Both the position numbers and the translations under genes were made by a program. DNA of 64,000 nt. Origin: Rhodoferax potami. GTDB taxonomy: Bacteria > Pseudomonadota > Gammaproteobacteria > Burkholderiales > Burkholderiaceae_C. Positions 44,977 through 55,545 of this stretch are shown here, one piece after another (position 1 is the stretch's first letter; every line of letters starts with the position of its first letter). The DNA lies in NCBI RefSeq assembly GCF_032193765.1, contig NZ_JAVBIJ010000001.1, positions 2,232,001 to 2,296,000 on the forward strand, read 5' to 3'. Under the pieces are notes generated by a model. The model worked only from the letters and a program-made list of their open reading frames with translations. It was not told the origin of the DNA and made no database searches.

Positions 44977-45074
44977 CCTGAGATAACCGGTCTTTTTAAC
45001 CCCAAGGCGTTCGCCGTGGAGAGCGGGGAAATCAGCGCTTCCTGTTAGACTTTGAATCACGCCAAAACCTGATC

Positions 45075-45160
45075 GTGGAAAAACAAAACCCCTCCCCTGC
45101 CTTACAGCTGCATCATTTGCGGCTAGAGAACGCACGAGCGCTTTTGGAGCACGACACCAC
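45075..45160 (+). pseudogene. 5' fragment of a diguanylate cyclase gene split by IS21
   Basis: From GTG at 45075 the frame encodes VEKQNPSPALQLHH and onward for 28 codons up to the CCAC target site. If the IS and one CCAC copy are removed, base 45160 joins 47303 and the frame continues into the GGDEF gene without stop, giving about 264 residues. The start codon is my best guess, since no ATG is in frame nearby and the ribosome site is weak. Confidence 0.75.
45157..45160 (+). repeat. IS21 target-site duplication, left
   Basis: CCAC immediately before the element; the same four bases follow it at 47299-47302. Confidence 0.85.
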
Positions 45161-45265
45161 TGTCAAACGCAGTTTCGATTTGATACAGCTGTCGAACGCA
45201 AACGCGGCGTGGATTTGATACACCGTTGTGTGGGGCGATTGTCTGTTTTGTCTTTGCTTGTCTTT

Positions 45266-45297
45266 CAAGCAGTCAGTGGCTCGCCACTGACTGCTTG
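45266..45297. other. perfect 15-bp hairpin inside the left end of the IS
   Basis: CAAGCAGTCAGTGGC at 45266-45280 pairs with GCCACTGACTGCTTG at 45283-45297, loop TC. It lies just after the istB stop on the minus strand. There is no T-run after it on either strand. Confidence 0.85.
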
Positions 45298-45303
45298 GCG
45301 CCC

Positions 45304-47201
<1,898 letters not shown>

Positions 47202-47246
47202 TGCCAGTCCCATCCATGGTTCGGATGGCTTGGCACGTTAGTCGAG

Positions 47247-48011
47247 GTGTATCAATTCCTCACCGCGTTTGCGTGTCATTTTCATACTGCGCGTGACACC
47301 ACCGTGTCACTCCCCTCAGCAGTGGATTCCCCAGAAGCTTATTTGCAGGCTGTTATCGATGGCCTGTGCGAGCTGTCCCTGAGAGATCCACTGACGGGAC
47401 TGGCCAATCGGCGCCATTTCTCGGGGGTTCTGGAGCGGTCTATTGACGTAGTCGCCCGCTCAGGGGAGCCCGCACTGTTGTTGATGCTCGACATTGATCA
47501 CTTCAAAAAGGTGAACGACACTTACGGCCACCAGGCTGGCGATCAAGTGCTCCAAGTCATTGCCAAAACTCTGACTGGATGTGTCCGACCGATGGATACG
47601 GTCGCCAGATTGGGCGGAGAAGAGTTCTCTGTCATGCTGCCGAGTTGCCACACAGGTTACGGCAAGGTCGTTGCGGAGCGAATCAGAGCACAAATTGAAA
47701 ATTTGTCCATTCAAATTGCGCCCGGCCTGAGTATCAAAGTGACTGTGAGTATTGGTGGTGCTTACGCCCCTGAATGGGTGCGATCTACGGGCGCACTGTG
47801 GTCAGAGCGCGCCGATTTGCAACTCTATCGTGCAAAAAAAGAGGGGCGCAACCGTATCTTCCTCGACCAACAACAAGAGATCTATGTCAGTGCCGAAGAA
47901 AAAAATCTCTTGTTCGGTCACCTGTCTTTGGGTGATCCCGCGTGGATTGAAAGCGTTTCAAATGAACCACCCAACAATACGGGTGCAGGCCCCATGCAGA
48001 GGGTATTCTGA
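47247..48011 (+). CDS. diguanylate cyclase (GGDEF), 5' end replaced by IS21 sequence
   Basis: Synthesises c-di-GMP from two GTP. The frame from GTG at 47247, inside the IS right end, gives 254 residues, of which the first 18 are encoded wholly by IS or target-duplication bases. The GGDEF domain is complete: DPLTGLANRRHF, DIDHFKKVNDTYGHQAGD, the inhibitory I-site RPMD five residues before the active-site GGEEF. No sensor or membrane part is visible. Whether this form is translated depends on a start and promoter in the IS. Its stop overlaps the next start (TGATG). Confidence 0.8.
   Translation: MYQFLTAFACHFHTARDTTVSLPSAVDSPEAYLQAVIDGLCELSLRDPLTGLANRRHFSGVLERSIDVVARSGEPALLLMLDIDHFKKVNDTYGHQAGDQVLQVIAKTLTGCVRPMDTVARLGGEEFSVMLPSCHTGYGKVVAERIRAQIENLSIQIAPGLSIKVTVSIGGAYAPEWVRSTGALWSERADLQLYRAKKEGRNRIFLDQQQEIYVSAEEKNLLFGHLSLGDPAWIESVSNEPPNNTGAGPMQRVF
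47299..47302 (+). repeat. IS21 target-site duplication, right
   Basis: CCAC directly after the right end of the element, matching 45157-45160. Confidence 0.85.
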
Positions 48012-48847
48012 TGTCTGACGTATTAAACCCACCCCATTCTGCCGAGGGCAACACCGGGTTGCCGACGCAACCATCTGGCAAGGTCATCGCGGTTACCAGC
48101 GGTAAAGGCGGCGTCGGTAAAACATTTGTATCTGCCAACTTGGCTGCAGCCATGGCCAAACGGGGCCAGCGGGTCTTGGTGCTCGACGCCGATCTCGGTC
48201 TCGCCAACCTTGATGTGGTTTTAAACCTCTACCCCAAAATCACCTTGCACGATGTGTTCACCGGCAAGGCGAAATTGGAAGAGGCCATCATTCGTGCCCC
48301 GGGAGGCTTTTCAGTACTGCTGGCTGGATCGGGGATGGTGGAGTACTCACGTCTCACACCCGAGGTACGGGGCGACTTTCTGCGGATCATGAATGGCTTG
48401 GTGCCTCATTACGACGTTGTCATTCTCGATACCGGCGCCGGGATTTCTGACGTGGTCTTGTTCGCCGTCTCTCTTGCTGCGGAAGTGATGGTAGTAGCTA
48501 CTCCGGAACCTACGTCCCTCACGGATGCCTATGCCACCATCAAGGTACTGGTGGGGCAGCAGAAACGACAGACCATCCGTCTTGTCATCAACCAGACTGC
48601 CCGCTTGGGCGATGGGCGCGCAATCACGACCCAACTGCAGCAGGTGCTGGATCGCTTCGTCACCACCGACACCGGTAAACATGTGAAATTGGTTCACATG
48701 GGAGACATCCCAGCGGACCCCGCGGTACGTCAGGCAATCATGCGACGTCAGCTGTTGCTACAGGCCATGCCCGGCAGCCCCGCTGCGCTTGCAATTTCTC
48801 AACTGGCAGTCAAGGTCGAAGAGACGGTGGGTCTCAAAGCCGAATAA
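48011..48847 (+). CDS. MinD/ParA-family ATPase, FlhG-like
   Basis: A 278-residue deviant Walker A ATPase: SGKGGVGKTFVSANLA near residues 30-45, LVLDADLGLANLDVVLNL, and VVILDTGAGISDVVLFA. The look is of FlhG/FleN/YlxH, which limit flagellar number and placement, rather than of plasmid ParA or septum-placing MinD, since a C-terminal amphipathic helix of MinD is not obvious. There are no flagellar genes in the window; its only partner is the coupled diguanylate cyclase upstream (TGATG). A joint role of c-di-GMP and surface or motility control is inference. Confidence 0.8.
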   Translation: MSDVLNPPHSAEGNTGLPTQPSGKVIAVTSGKGGVGKTFVSANLAAAMAKRGQRVLVLDADLGLANLDVVLNLYPKITLHDVFTGKAKLEEAIIRAPGGFSVLLAGSGMVEYSRLTPEVRGDFLRIMNGLVPHYDVVILDTGAGISDVVLFAVSLAAEVMVVATPEPTSLTDAYATIKVLVGQQKRQTIRLVINQTARLGDGRAITTQLQQVLDRFVTTDTGKHVKLVHMGDIPADPAVRQAIMRRQLLLQAMPGSPAALAISQLAVKVEETVGLKAE

Positions 48848-48870
48848 GACTTGCGCTGGCCTGGCACAAG

Positions 48871-49707
48871 CTAGGCTGAGACTATCCAACCCTCCAGTGG
48901 ATCCATGGTGGGCGGCAAGCCGTAAAGAGGCTCCCCTGCCACATGGCGCAGCTCTGCCCAAGCGGCTAACACCAAGCAAAGCACGGCATCCAAGCTGTCT
49001 CCGCTAGGGTCATCCACCAGCGCGTCACGCTGGGCGTGGCTTAACTTAAGACGAACGCCCCATCGGGTCTGCCCCATTTCGAGCGCGTTGACGAGGTCTT
49101 TGCGGGCAATCAACCTTTCGGGTGTTTGCTTCGCTTTTTCATCACTCTTGTAGCTTCGGCTCCCCAACACTGCTTTTGCGATCAAGCCGGGGTAAGCCTC
49201 CAACGCAACCCGGAGATCGGCATCTCCCCCTGCTGGCCGTATTTGCAGGCCCGGGAAATACGCGTTGGCAGCCATCAGGCGGGGTACGCCGACATGCAAC
49301 ATGAATGCTACGGGTGGGTTGACCCACTTCATGGAAGGGCTGGACTGCGCGGGAAAGTCGGTCGCGCGGTGGGCGAACTTGCCACCCACAGGGCGTGCGT
49401 CACAAAACGCAGCAAAAGCCGTACGGATGTCATCGCGACCCAACGCTGCGTAATGCCGTATGCAGGCTTCCCAGTCCAGAGGCCAACCCATTGCCACGAC
49501 CAGCTCACGCGGCAAGCCAAAGGGCAAATCAAAGGCACCAAGCCACGACGGCTCACTCTCAAGGTAAGCGGAAAACTCATCCAGAGACGCAAGTCTCTCC
49601 AAACCCTGCAGTACCAACCGACCGCCGGCCTGTGCCCCCTTGGCGCACACGATACCTTTGCGCTTGGTTGGGCTACTGGAAAAATCACAACCGATCAGTA
49701 CACCCAT
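48871..49707 (-). CDS. DUF429 family protein (predicted RNase H-like fold)
   Basis: A 278-residue soluble protein of the DUF429 family, predicted to have an RNase H-like nuclease fold but uncharacterised. Early acidic strand LIGCDFSSSPTKRKG and FDLPFGLPRELV, a middle VNPPVAFMLHVGVPRL, and late ALVDDPSGDSLDAVLCLVLAAWAEL with acidic residues in the family's usual place. It converges with the FlhG-like gene, 23 bases apart. Confidence 0.75.
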   Translation of the reverse strand: MGVLIGCDFSSSPTKRKGIVCAKGAQAGGRLVLQGLERLASLDEFSAYLESEPSWLGAFDLPFGLPRELVVAMGWPLDWEACIRHYAALGRDDIRTAFAAFCDARPVGGKFAHRATDFPAQSSPSMKWVNPPVAFMLHVGVPRLMAANAYFPGLQIRPAGGDADLRVALEAYPGLIAKAVLGSRSYKSDEKAKQTPERLIARKDLVNALEMGQTRWGVRLKLSHAQRDALVDDPSGDSLDAVLCLVLAAWAELRHVAGEPLYGLPPTMDPLEGWIVSA

Positions 49708-49918
49708 AGGAACCCCGGAGCTATTAACTGCGCCCTTGAGTATTTAGAAAGTGGGAAGGCCTGCAAGTGCGGTAGCCGGGCAGCGGCCCACGCCTTTGTC
49801 CAACTACATCAAGCGAATATGTAAGACGCCCTCAGGCTAGCTCAGTAGCTGGCATCCCAACAGGTCGATGCAACACCGCGACAAGCCCACCTCGGGCCTG
49901 TCAAGCGTCAACCAGGAG
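49708..49918. other. intergenic region without recognisable features
   Basis: 211 bases between the DUF429 start and the BLUF gene stop. No tRNA, hairpin with T-run or repeat copy was seen. Confidence 0.5.
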
Positions 49919-50341
49919 TCAAGCACGCCCGATGATGGAAGCCGTGGCCATGAGCTCTTCCAAAAGTGCCAAAGACACTTTGCCAGACACCGAGTAAGGG
50001 TCCAACTCTGGACGCTCTGCGTACTTCAGCAGAATGTTGGTGTTGATTTTGGACATATTGACCTGTCCCATCGTCCAACCACCGAAGCGGCGCTCGGTGA
50101 TTTCCTCGTAGTGCAGCAACACGACGTCTTTGTGACGGGTGTCTTTTTGGATATGGCCATACAACTCACTGACGGCCATGCGCCCGCCTTCAATGGCCTG
50201 CAAGAAAATACCGCCCCCGTAGCACAGGATGCCGGTAATGCCGCACGTCGGGTTGTAGTTGCGCGATTGTGAAAGGATGGCCTCAATCGCGTCGGGATTA
50301 GAGTCAATCGCGCGGCTGGCGTAAAGCAAACGAACCAACAT
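49919..50341 (-). CDS. BLUF-domain blue-light sensor
   Basis: A 140-residue short BLUF protein that senses blue light through FAD. Key residues are in place: the flavin-side Tyr in LVRLLYASR, the Asn in SQSRNYNPTCGITGIL, and the Gln in FLQAIEGG; the semi-conserved Trp/Met pair appears in FGGWTMG. No enzyme domain is fused, so it must act through a partner. The start at MLVRLLYA places the ATG 4 bases after the folE stop, implying co-expression with folE. Confidence 0.93.
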   Translation of the reverse strand: MLVRLLYASRAIDSNPDAIEAILSQSRNYNPTCGITGILCYGGGIFLQAIEGGRMAVSELYGHIQKDTRHKDVVLLHYEEITERRFGGWTMGQVNMSKINTNILLKYAERPELDPYSVSGKVSLALLEELMATASIIGRA

Positions 50342-50345
50342 GGCA

Positions 50346-51065
50346 TTAGCCTTTCTGGGGAATGAGGGAGAGAAATTCACGGCGCAGGTTGGGGTCTTTC
50401 AAGAAGACGCCGCGCATGACTGAGTTGATCATTTTGCTGTCCATGTCCTTGACGCCGCGCCAAGCCATGCAATAGTGGCTGGCTTCCATCACGATGGCCA
50501 AGCCATCGGGCTGGGTCTTTTCCTGGATCAGGTCGGCGAGTTGCACCACAGCCTCTTCCTGAATCTGGGGACGCCCCATGATCCACTCGGCCAAACGCGC
50601 GTATTTGGACAAACCGATCACATTGGTGTGCTCATTGGGCATCACACCGATCCAGATTTTCCCAATCACCGGGCAAAAGTGGTGGCTGCATGCACTGCGG
50701 ACCGTAATGGGCCCGACGATCATCAACTCATTGAGGTGACCGACGTTGGGGAATTCAGTGATCGTGGGCGCCGGCACATAACGGCCGCGGAACACCTCAT
50801 TGAGGTACATCTTGGCCACACGCCGCGCGGTGTTGTCGGTGTTGTGGTCATTTTCAATGTCAATCACCAAGCTGTTCAACACACCGCGCATTTGCACTTC
50901 GACCTCATCTAGCAGAGTCTCGAGCTCGCCGGGCTGAATGAATTCAGAAATGTTGTCGTTTGCGTGAAAGCGCTTGCGGGCGGCTTTCAATCGTTGGCGA
51001 ATTTGAGTGGAAAGCGGAGTTCCTTCCAGCGCGTCTGTAGAGCTCATAGGGGATTTTGATGTCAT
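50346..51065 (-). CDS. folE: GTP cyclohydrolase I
   Basis: Converts GTP to 7,8-dihydroneopterin triphosphate, the first step of folate synthesis. The 239-residue protein has the zinc ligands in SACSHHFCPV, IWIGVMPNEHTNVIGLSKYARL, and the QEEAVVQLADLI and EASHYCMAWRGVKD stretches of the type IA enzyme. Start chosen at MTSKSPMSS; the upstream extension is not family-like. N-terminal 40 residues are variable. The BLUF gene follows at once; nudB, the next folate step, lies 2.0 kb upstream on the same strand. Confidence 0.96.
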   Translation of the reverse strand: MTSKSPMSSTDALEGTPLSTQIRQRLKAARKRFHANDNISEFIQPGELETLLDEVEVQMRGVLNSLVIDIENDHNTDNTARRVAKMYLNEVFRGRYVPAPTITEFPNVGHLNELMIVGPITVRSACSHHFCPVIGKIWIGVMPNEHTNVIGLSKYARLAEWIMGRPQIQEEAVVQLADLIQEKTQPDGLAIVMEASHYCMAWRGVKDMDSKMINSVMRGVFLKDPNLRREFLSLIPQKG

Positions 51066-51131
51066 GAAAGTCTCGCCATGGTACCAGTGATTGACTTTTA
51101 ATGTTTTTAGCAAAAGGCCCTTATAAACATT

Positions 51132-51176
51132 GCGCCTAGCGCTATATATTTAATAGCGTCGCCCACTAAATAGCAA
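51132..51176 (+). repeat. possible degenerate copy of the dispersed repeat at the 3' end of the cardiolipin synthase-like gene
   Basis: GCGCCTAGCGCTATATATTT, then TAATAGCG and AAATAGCAA in the same order as the arms of the 27278 copy. Diverged; overlaps the last codons of the minus-strand gene. Confidence 0.35.
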
Positions 51177-52367
51177 GATCAGTCGCATCACCCCGTAGGC
51201 CAGACGATCAAACACCCGTTCAAACCAGGGGCGGTGAGCATCTGCCGTCAGATCCCAAGGCCGGGTATGACCCTGAATCACCTGCTCCAGGGCGCCAGAC
51301 AAGCGGCCTGCAAACTTTTCGTCGTGCACCACCACATTGGCTTCTCTCGCCAGAAGCAAGCTCAAGGGATCGAGATTGGACGACCCAACAGTAGCCCACA
51401 CGCCGTCAACCACCGCTACCTTGGCATGCAAAAAACCGGGCATATATTCACAGATCTCTACCCCCCGCGCGGCCAAAAGGCTCAGTACCGGGCGGGCCGC
51501 GTGGTACTGCATGAAATATTCGTATTGACCTTGCACCACGACCTGCACACGCACACCACGTTTCACAGCGTGGATCAGTGCCCGCCGCAATCGACCACCG
51601 GGCAGGAAATAGGCATTCGCCAGCACCACGTGTTCGCGGGCAGCACCAATCGCCTTGAGATAGCTGCGCTCAATCGTCGTGCGATTGCGCACGTTATCGC
51701 GCAAGAGCAAGGCTGCCAGCACGCTGCCATCATCCCCTTTGGAAGCGCCCGGCGCATCGCTTGTCGGAGGCAAAAGCCGAAAGGCCTTCCAGCTCTGACG
51801 CACGCGGGCCCACTGAAGAGACTCCAACTGCCGGGTCGCTTGCAGGCGGGCCCAAAACCGGGCCATCACCGCATGGCATTGGGCGACCAAGGGGCCTGTC
51901 ACCGCCACGGCGTAATCGAGTCGCGGCACACTGAGTGCGCCAAAGTGGGGGTCCAGCCAGTCATCCAGGATGTTGATACCGCCACAAAACGCCCGCTGTC
52001 CATCGACCACACACAATTTGCGGTGCAGACGCCGCCACCGGCCAGGAATCAACACCCCCGTGTAGCCGAAGGGTGCGTAGCGGTGCCACTGCACTCCACA
52101 CTGGCGCCAACGCTCCATCCAATGGGCGGGCAGATAGGGGGTGCCTACACCATCCATCACCACGAATACCGCAACCCCACGCTGCGCTGCGCAGGCCAAG
52201 GCCTCGGCCACATCGGCACCTTGGCCGTTGAAATCAAAAATGTAAGTCTCCAGTCGCACCTCGTGTTGGGCGGCGTCGATAGCCCCCACCAGTGCCGGAA
52301 AAAACTCATCACCGCCACTCAACAAATGCAGCACATGGCCTGATCTGACCTCGGGAGGCTTCAGCAT
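51150..52367 (-). CDS. cardiolipin synthase-like phospholipase D protein (ClsB type)
   Basis: A 405-residue PLD-superfamily enzyme with two HKD motifs: LHRKLCVVDGQRAFCGGIN in the first half and LHAKVAVVDGVWATVGSSNLD in the second. There are no N-terminal membrane helices, as in E. coli ClsB (YbhO), which makes cardiolipin and phosphatidylglycerol. The next upstream gene encodes an EEP-family protein like YbhP, the same pairing as in E. coli. Start at MLKPPEVRSG overlaps the upstream stop by 7 bases; a longer in-frame version is Ala/Gly-rich antiphase sequence. Confidence 0.9.
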   Translation of the reverse strand: MLKPPEVRSGHVLHLLSGGDEFFPALVGAIDAAQHEVRLETYIFDFNGQGADVAEALACAAQRGVAVFVVMDGVGTPYLPAHWMERWRQCGVQWHRYAPFGYTGVLIPGRWRRLHRKLCVVDGQRAFCGGINILDDWLDPHFGALSVPRLDYAVAVTGPLVAQCHAVMARFWARLQATRQLESLQWARVRQSWKAFRLLPPTSDAPGASKGDDGSVLAALLLRDNVRNRTTIERSYLKAIGAAREHVVLANAYFLPGGRLRRALIHAVKRGVRVQVVVQGQYEYFMQYHAARPVLSLLAARGVEICEYMPGFLHAKVAVVDGVWATVGSSNLDPLSLLLAREANVVVHDEKFAGRLSGALEQVIQGHTRPWDLTADAHRPWFERVFDRLAYGVMRLILLFSGRRY

Positions 52368-53110
52368 GCCGGCCACTCCGTGGGCAAATTCCACTCCGTC
52401 ACCAAGGGCAGGTGATCTGACATGCGCGCCCACTGCGGGCCGCGCGGCACATGCGAGGCCGCAGGCAACAGGCCCCGGCCCAGCACATGATCCAGTTGCA
52501 CCAGCGGCAGCCGGGAGGGAAAGGTCGCGCATCGTCGGGTCACAGGGGCCTGCAGTTCAGAACCTGTCAGTTGCTTCGCCACCCAAGGCCCGAGGTCATT
52601 GAAGTCGCCCGCGACCAGCAGCGGGCAGTGCCGCGGTATCTCACGCTCCACATAGCGAGCCAGCTGCTGCAGTTGACGTGCCCGACTCGTCCGGATCAGC
52701 CCCAAATGGACCACCAGCACATGCACACTGCGGCCCGCCACATCCAACTCCACATGCAAAAGACCCCGCTGCTCCAAGCGATGGTCAGACATATCTTCGT
52801 GTTGATGCGTCAGCACCGGCCATCGTGACAGCAAGGCATTGCCGTGCTCACCGTGGCGAGTCACTGCATTGGTGCGGTACACCGCGTGGTAGCCCTCGGG
52901 GGCCAGAAAGTCGGCTTGGGGCGCTTCAGGCCAATGCGGGAAATGCCGGGATTCACCGTGGTGCATTTTGCGAACCTCTTGCAAACACAGCACATCGGCC
53001 TCCATGCCGGCCATCGCATGGCTGAGGTTGTGAATCTCCAAACGGCGCATCGGACCAAAACCCTGGACACCCTTGTGGATGTTGTAAGTGACAACGCGCA
53101 AATTTGTCAT
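52361..53110 (-). CDS. endonuclease/exonuclease/phosphatase family protein (YbhP-like)
   Basis: A 249-residue EEP-superfamily hydrolase: TYNIHKGVQGFGP at the N-terminus, the metal-binding Glu in LCLQEVRK, VVHLGLI, the active-site GDFNDLGPW and the final MSDHLPLVTEW with the catalytic Asp/His. The substrate is unknown; pairing with a ClsB-like gene suggests a phospholipid-related job. Its start overlaps the nudB stop by 4 bases, so nudB, this gene and the ClsB-like gene form an overlapping chain. Confidence 0.9.
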   Translation of the reverse strand: MTNLRVVTYNIHKGVQGFGPMRRLEIHNLSHAMAGMEADVLCLQEVRKMHHGESRHFPHWPEAPQADFLAPEGYHAVYRTNAVTRHGEHGNALLSRWPVLTHQHEDMSDHRLEQRGLLHVELDVAGRSVHVLVVHLGLIRTSRARQLQQLARYVEREIPRHCPLLVAGDFNDLGPWVAKQLTGSELQAPVTRRCATFPSRLPLVQLDHVLGRGLLPAASHVPRGPQWARMSDHLPLVTEWNLPTEWPAC

Positions 53111-53607
53111 GCTTTGCTCCTCCCCAATGGCAGCCGATCCCAGTGCATCAGCATCAAGACGGCCTCCGCATTGGAAGGAGAAAAGCAGAGGTCCGCTGCA
53201 TCAGCCATCGGCAGCCAACAGCTGTCCGTGTGCTCCGTCGGGCTCAAATGAACATCGGGCTTATGCGGAACACCCAAGCCAAACACCCGCTCGGTGTTGT
53301 GCGTGACGCCGGGAGCGTATCGGTACAGCCAGCGGGGATAAATCGGATAAATGTTCTCCAGCCCCCAATCGACCAGCCCTTGCTCGAAGGGCCCGCCGGG
53401 TCGGCAGTCGAGGCCCGTCTCTTCCCAGACCTCCCGGGCTGCTGTGACGGCCCAGCGCTCCTCTGGAAAGTCTTTGGCCCCCGTCACGGATTGCCAAAAG
53501 GGTGGCGCCAAGGGGTCAGACTCCACACGGCGTATCAGCAGTACCTCGTGCTGGGGCGTGTAGATCACCACCAAGACCGACTGAGGAATTTTGTACGGCA
53601 ACGTCAT
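53107..53607 (-). CDS. nudB: dihydroneopterin triphosphate diphosphatase (Nudix)
   Basis: Nudix hydrolase of 166 residues, very probably NudB, which removes pyrophosphate from the product of FolE. It begins YKIPQSVLVVIYT like E. coli NudB, with PPFWQSVTGAKDFPEE and AAREVWEETGL; the spacing between the box glycine and RE is one residue longer than the textbook Nudix box. The start at 53607 is chosen because a more upstream ATG (53634) lies inside the aspS terminator. Confidence 0.9.
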   Translation of the reverse strand: MTLPYKIPQSVLVVIYTPQHEVLLIRRVESDPLAPPFWQSVTGAKDFPEERWAVTAAREVWEETGLDCRPGGPFEQGLVDWGLENIYPIYPRWLYRYAPGVTHNTERVFGLGVPHKPDVHLSPTEHTDSCWLPMADAADLCFSPSNAEAVLMLMHWDRLPLGRSKA

Positions 53608-53617
53608 GGGCCTCGCA

Positions 53618-53647
53618 ATGAAAAAGGGCGCCATAGAGGCGCCCTTT
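53618..53647 (-). terminator. intrinsic terminator after aspS
   Basis: AAAGGGCGCC (53623-53632) pairs with GGCGCCCTTT (53638-53647); on the minus strand it ends in TTTTT. It lies between aspS and nudB. Confidence 0.88.
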
Positions 53648-53682
53648 CATTGTGCACGACCCGCTGACGGGCCCACCACGTT

Positions 53683-55497
53683 TCAGGCTGTTTTGGCCAA
53701 ATCCACATTGCGCAAGCGGATGTGCAGTTCGCGCAGCTGCTTTTCGTCCACCGGGCTCGGCGCTTGGGTCAACAAGCACTGGGCACGCTGAGTCTTGGGG
53801 AAAGCAATCACGTCACGGATGGACTCTGCACCGGTCATCAAGGTCACGATACGGTCCAAACCGAAGGCCAAGCCACCGTGTGGAGGCGCGCCGTACTGCA
53901 AGGCATCGAGCAGGAAGCCGAACTTGAGCTGGGCTTCTTCCGGTGTGATCTTCAGGGCATCGAACACCTTTTGCTGCACGTCGGCGCGGTGGATACGGAC
54001 AGAGCCGCCACCCATTTCCCAGCCGTTCAACACCATGTCGTAGCCTTGCGAGATGCATTTCTCGGGCGCAGTGACCATCCAGTCTTCGTGACCGGCCTTG
54101 GGGGCAGTGAACGGGTGGTGCACGGCGGTGTAGCGCCCGTTTTCCTCGTCGAATTCGAACATGGGAAAGTCGACCACCCACATCGGACGCCAGCCGGCCG
54201 TGAACAAACCGTTCTTCTTGCCGAACTCGCTATGCCCGACCTTCAGGCGCAGGGCACCGATCGCGTCGTTGACGATCTTTTCTTTGTCTGCGCCGAAGAA
54301 GATCAGATCGCCGTTCTTGGCACCAGTGCGCTCCAGCACAGCGGCCAAAGCCGCGTCGTGGATGTTTTTCACGATTGGGCTTTGCAGGCCATCACGGCCC
54401 TTGGACAAATCGTTCACGCGGATGTAGGCCAAGCCTTTGGCGCCGTAGATCTTGACGAACTCGGTGTATGCATCGATTTCGCCACGGCTGATACCACCGC
54501 CTTCCACCGAGCCACCGGGAATGCGCAAGGCCACCACACGGCCACCCTTCATGGTGGCGGCGCCGGAGAAGACCTTGAAGTCCACATCCTTCATGACGTC
54601 GGTGAGCTCGGCAAACTCGAGGTTCACGCGCAAGTCAGGCTTGTCGGAGCCGTACAAGCGGGCTGCGTCCTGGTAGGTCATGACCGGGAATTCACCGAGG
54701 TCCACACCGATGGTGTTCTTGAACACGGTGGTGATCATGCCCTGGAACATGTCACGGATGTCCTCTTCAGTCAGGAAGGAGGTTTCGATATCGATCTGGG
54801 TGAACTCAGGTTGACGGTCAGCGCGCAAGTCTTCGTCGCGGAAGCACTTGGTGATCTGGTAGTAGCGGTCAAAGCCCGCCACCATCAACAACTGCTTGAA
54901 CAGTTGGGGCGACTGGGGCAGCGCAAAGAATTGGCCATCATGCACACGGCTTGGCACCAAGTAGTCGCGCGCGCCTTCGGGCGTGCTCTTGGTCAACATC
55001 GGGGTTTCGATGTCCACAAAACCGTTGGCGTCCAAAAACTTGCGCACTTCCATCGCCACGCGGTAGCGCAGCATCAGGTTGTTTTGCATGTAGGGGCGGC
55101 GCAGATCCAACACGCGATGGGTCAAGCGGGTGGTCTCGGACAAGTTGTCTTCATCCAGCTGGAACGGAGGTGTGACCGACGCATTCAGCACCGTCAGCTC
55201 GTGGCACAGCACTTCAATCTTGCCGCTCTTGAGACCGTCGTTGGTGGTGCCTTCGGGACGAGCACGCACCAAGCCCTTGATTTGCACGCAATATTCGTTG
55301 CGGATCTCTTCAGCCACCTTGAACATGTCCGCGCGATCGGGGTCGCACACTACTTGCACATAGCCTTCGCGGTCACGCACGTCGACAAAAATCACGCCAC
55401 CGTGGTCGCGGCGACGGTTCACCCAGCCACACAGGGTTACGGTTTGGCCCAACAGGGCTTCGGTCACAAGACCGCAATAGTGAGTACGCATAGCCAT
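53683..55497 (-). CDS. aspS: aspartyl-tRNA synthetase
   Basis: Class II synthetase of 604 residues, the long bacterial form with the GAD insertion domain (about 290-420). It has the N-terminal anticodon-binding OB fold ([20 protein letters not shown]), motif 2 in [20 protein letters not shown] and motif 3 [16 protein letters not shown]. In bacteria using indirect asparaginylation the enzyme also charges tRNA-Asn; this cannot be decided here. The first two codons offer alternative starts (55497 or 55491). It is downstream of the DUF502 gene, 48 bases away. Confidence 0.98.
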   Translation of the reverse strand: MAMRTHYCGLVTEALLGQTVTLCGWVNRRRDHGGVIFVDVRDREGYVQVVCDPDRADMFKVAEEIRNEYCVQIKGLVRARPEGTTNDGLKSGKIEVLCHELTVLNASVTPPFQLDEDNLSETTRLTHRVLDLRRPYMQNNLMLRYRVAMEVRKFLDANGFVDIETPMLTKSTPEGARDYLVPSRVHDGQFFALPQSPQLFKQLLMVAGFDRYYQITKCFRDEDLRADRQPEFTQIDIETSFLTEEDIRDMFQGMITTVFKNTIGVDLGEFPVMTYQDAARLYGSDKPDLRVNLEFAELTDVMKDVDFKVFSGAATMKGGRVVALRIPGGSVEGGGISRGEIDAYTEFVKIYGAKGLAYIRVNDLSKGRDGLQSPIVKNIHDAALAAVLERTGAKNGDLIFFGADKEKIVNDAIGALRLKVGHSEFGKKNGLFTAGWRPMWVVDFPMFEFDEENGRYTAVHHPFTAPKAGHEDWMVTAPEKCISQGYDMVLNGWEMGGGSVRIHRADVQQKVFDALKITPEEAQLKFGFLLDALQYGAPPHGGLAFGLDRIVTLMTGAESIRDVIAFPKTQRAQCLLTQAPSPVDEKQLRELHIRLRNVDLAKTA

Positions 55498-55545
55498 AGA
55501 GTGCTTTCGATTCGTCGCAGTGCCTGCGACGGGTTAGTAATAGGG

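Noticed and set aside
50342..51149. Riboswitch or light-response element before folE
   Set aside because: The 84 bases upstream of folE show no recognisable conserved RNA fold or MerR-type dyad.
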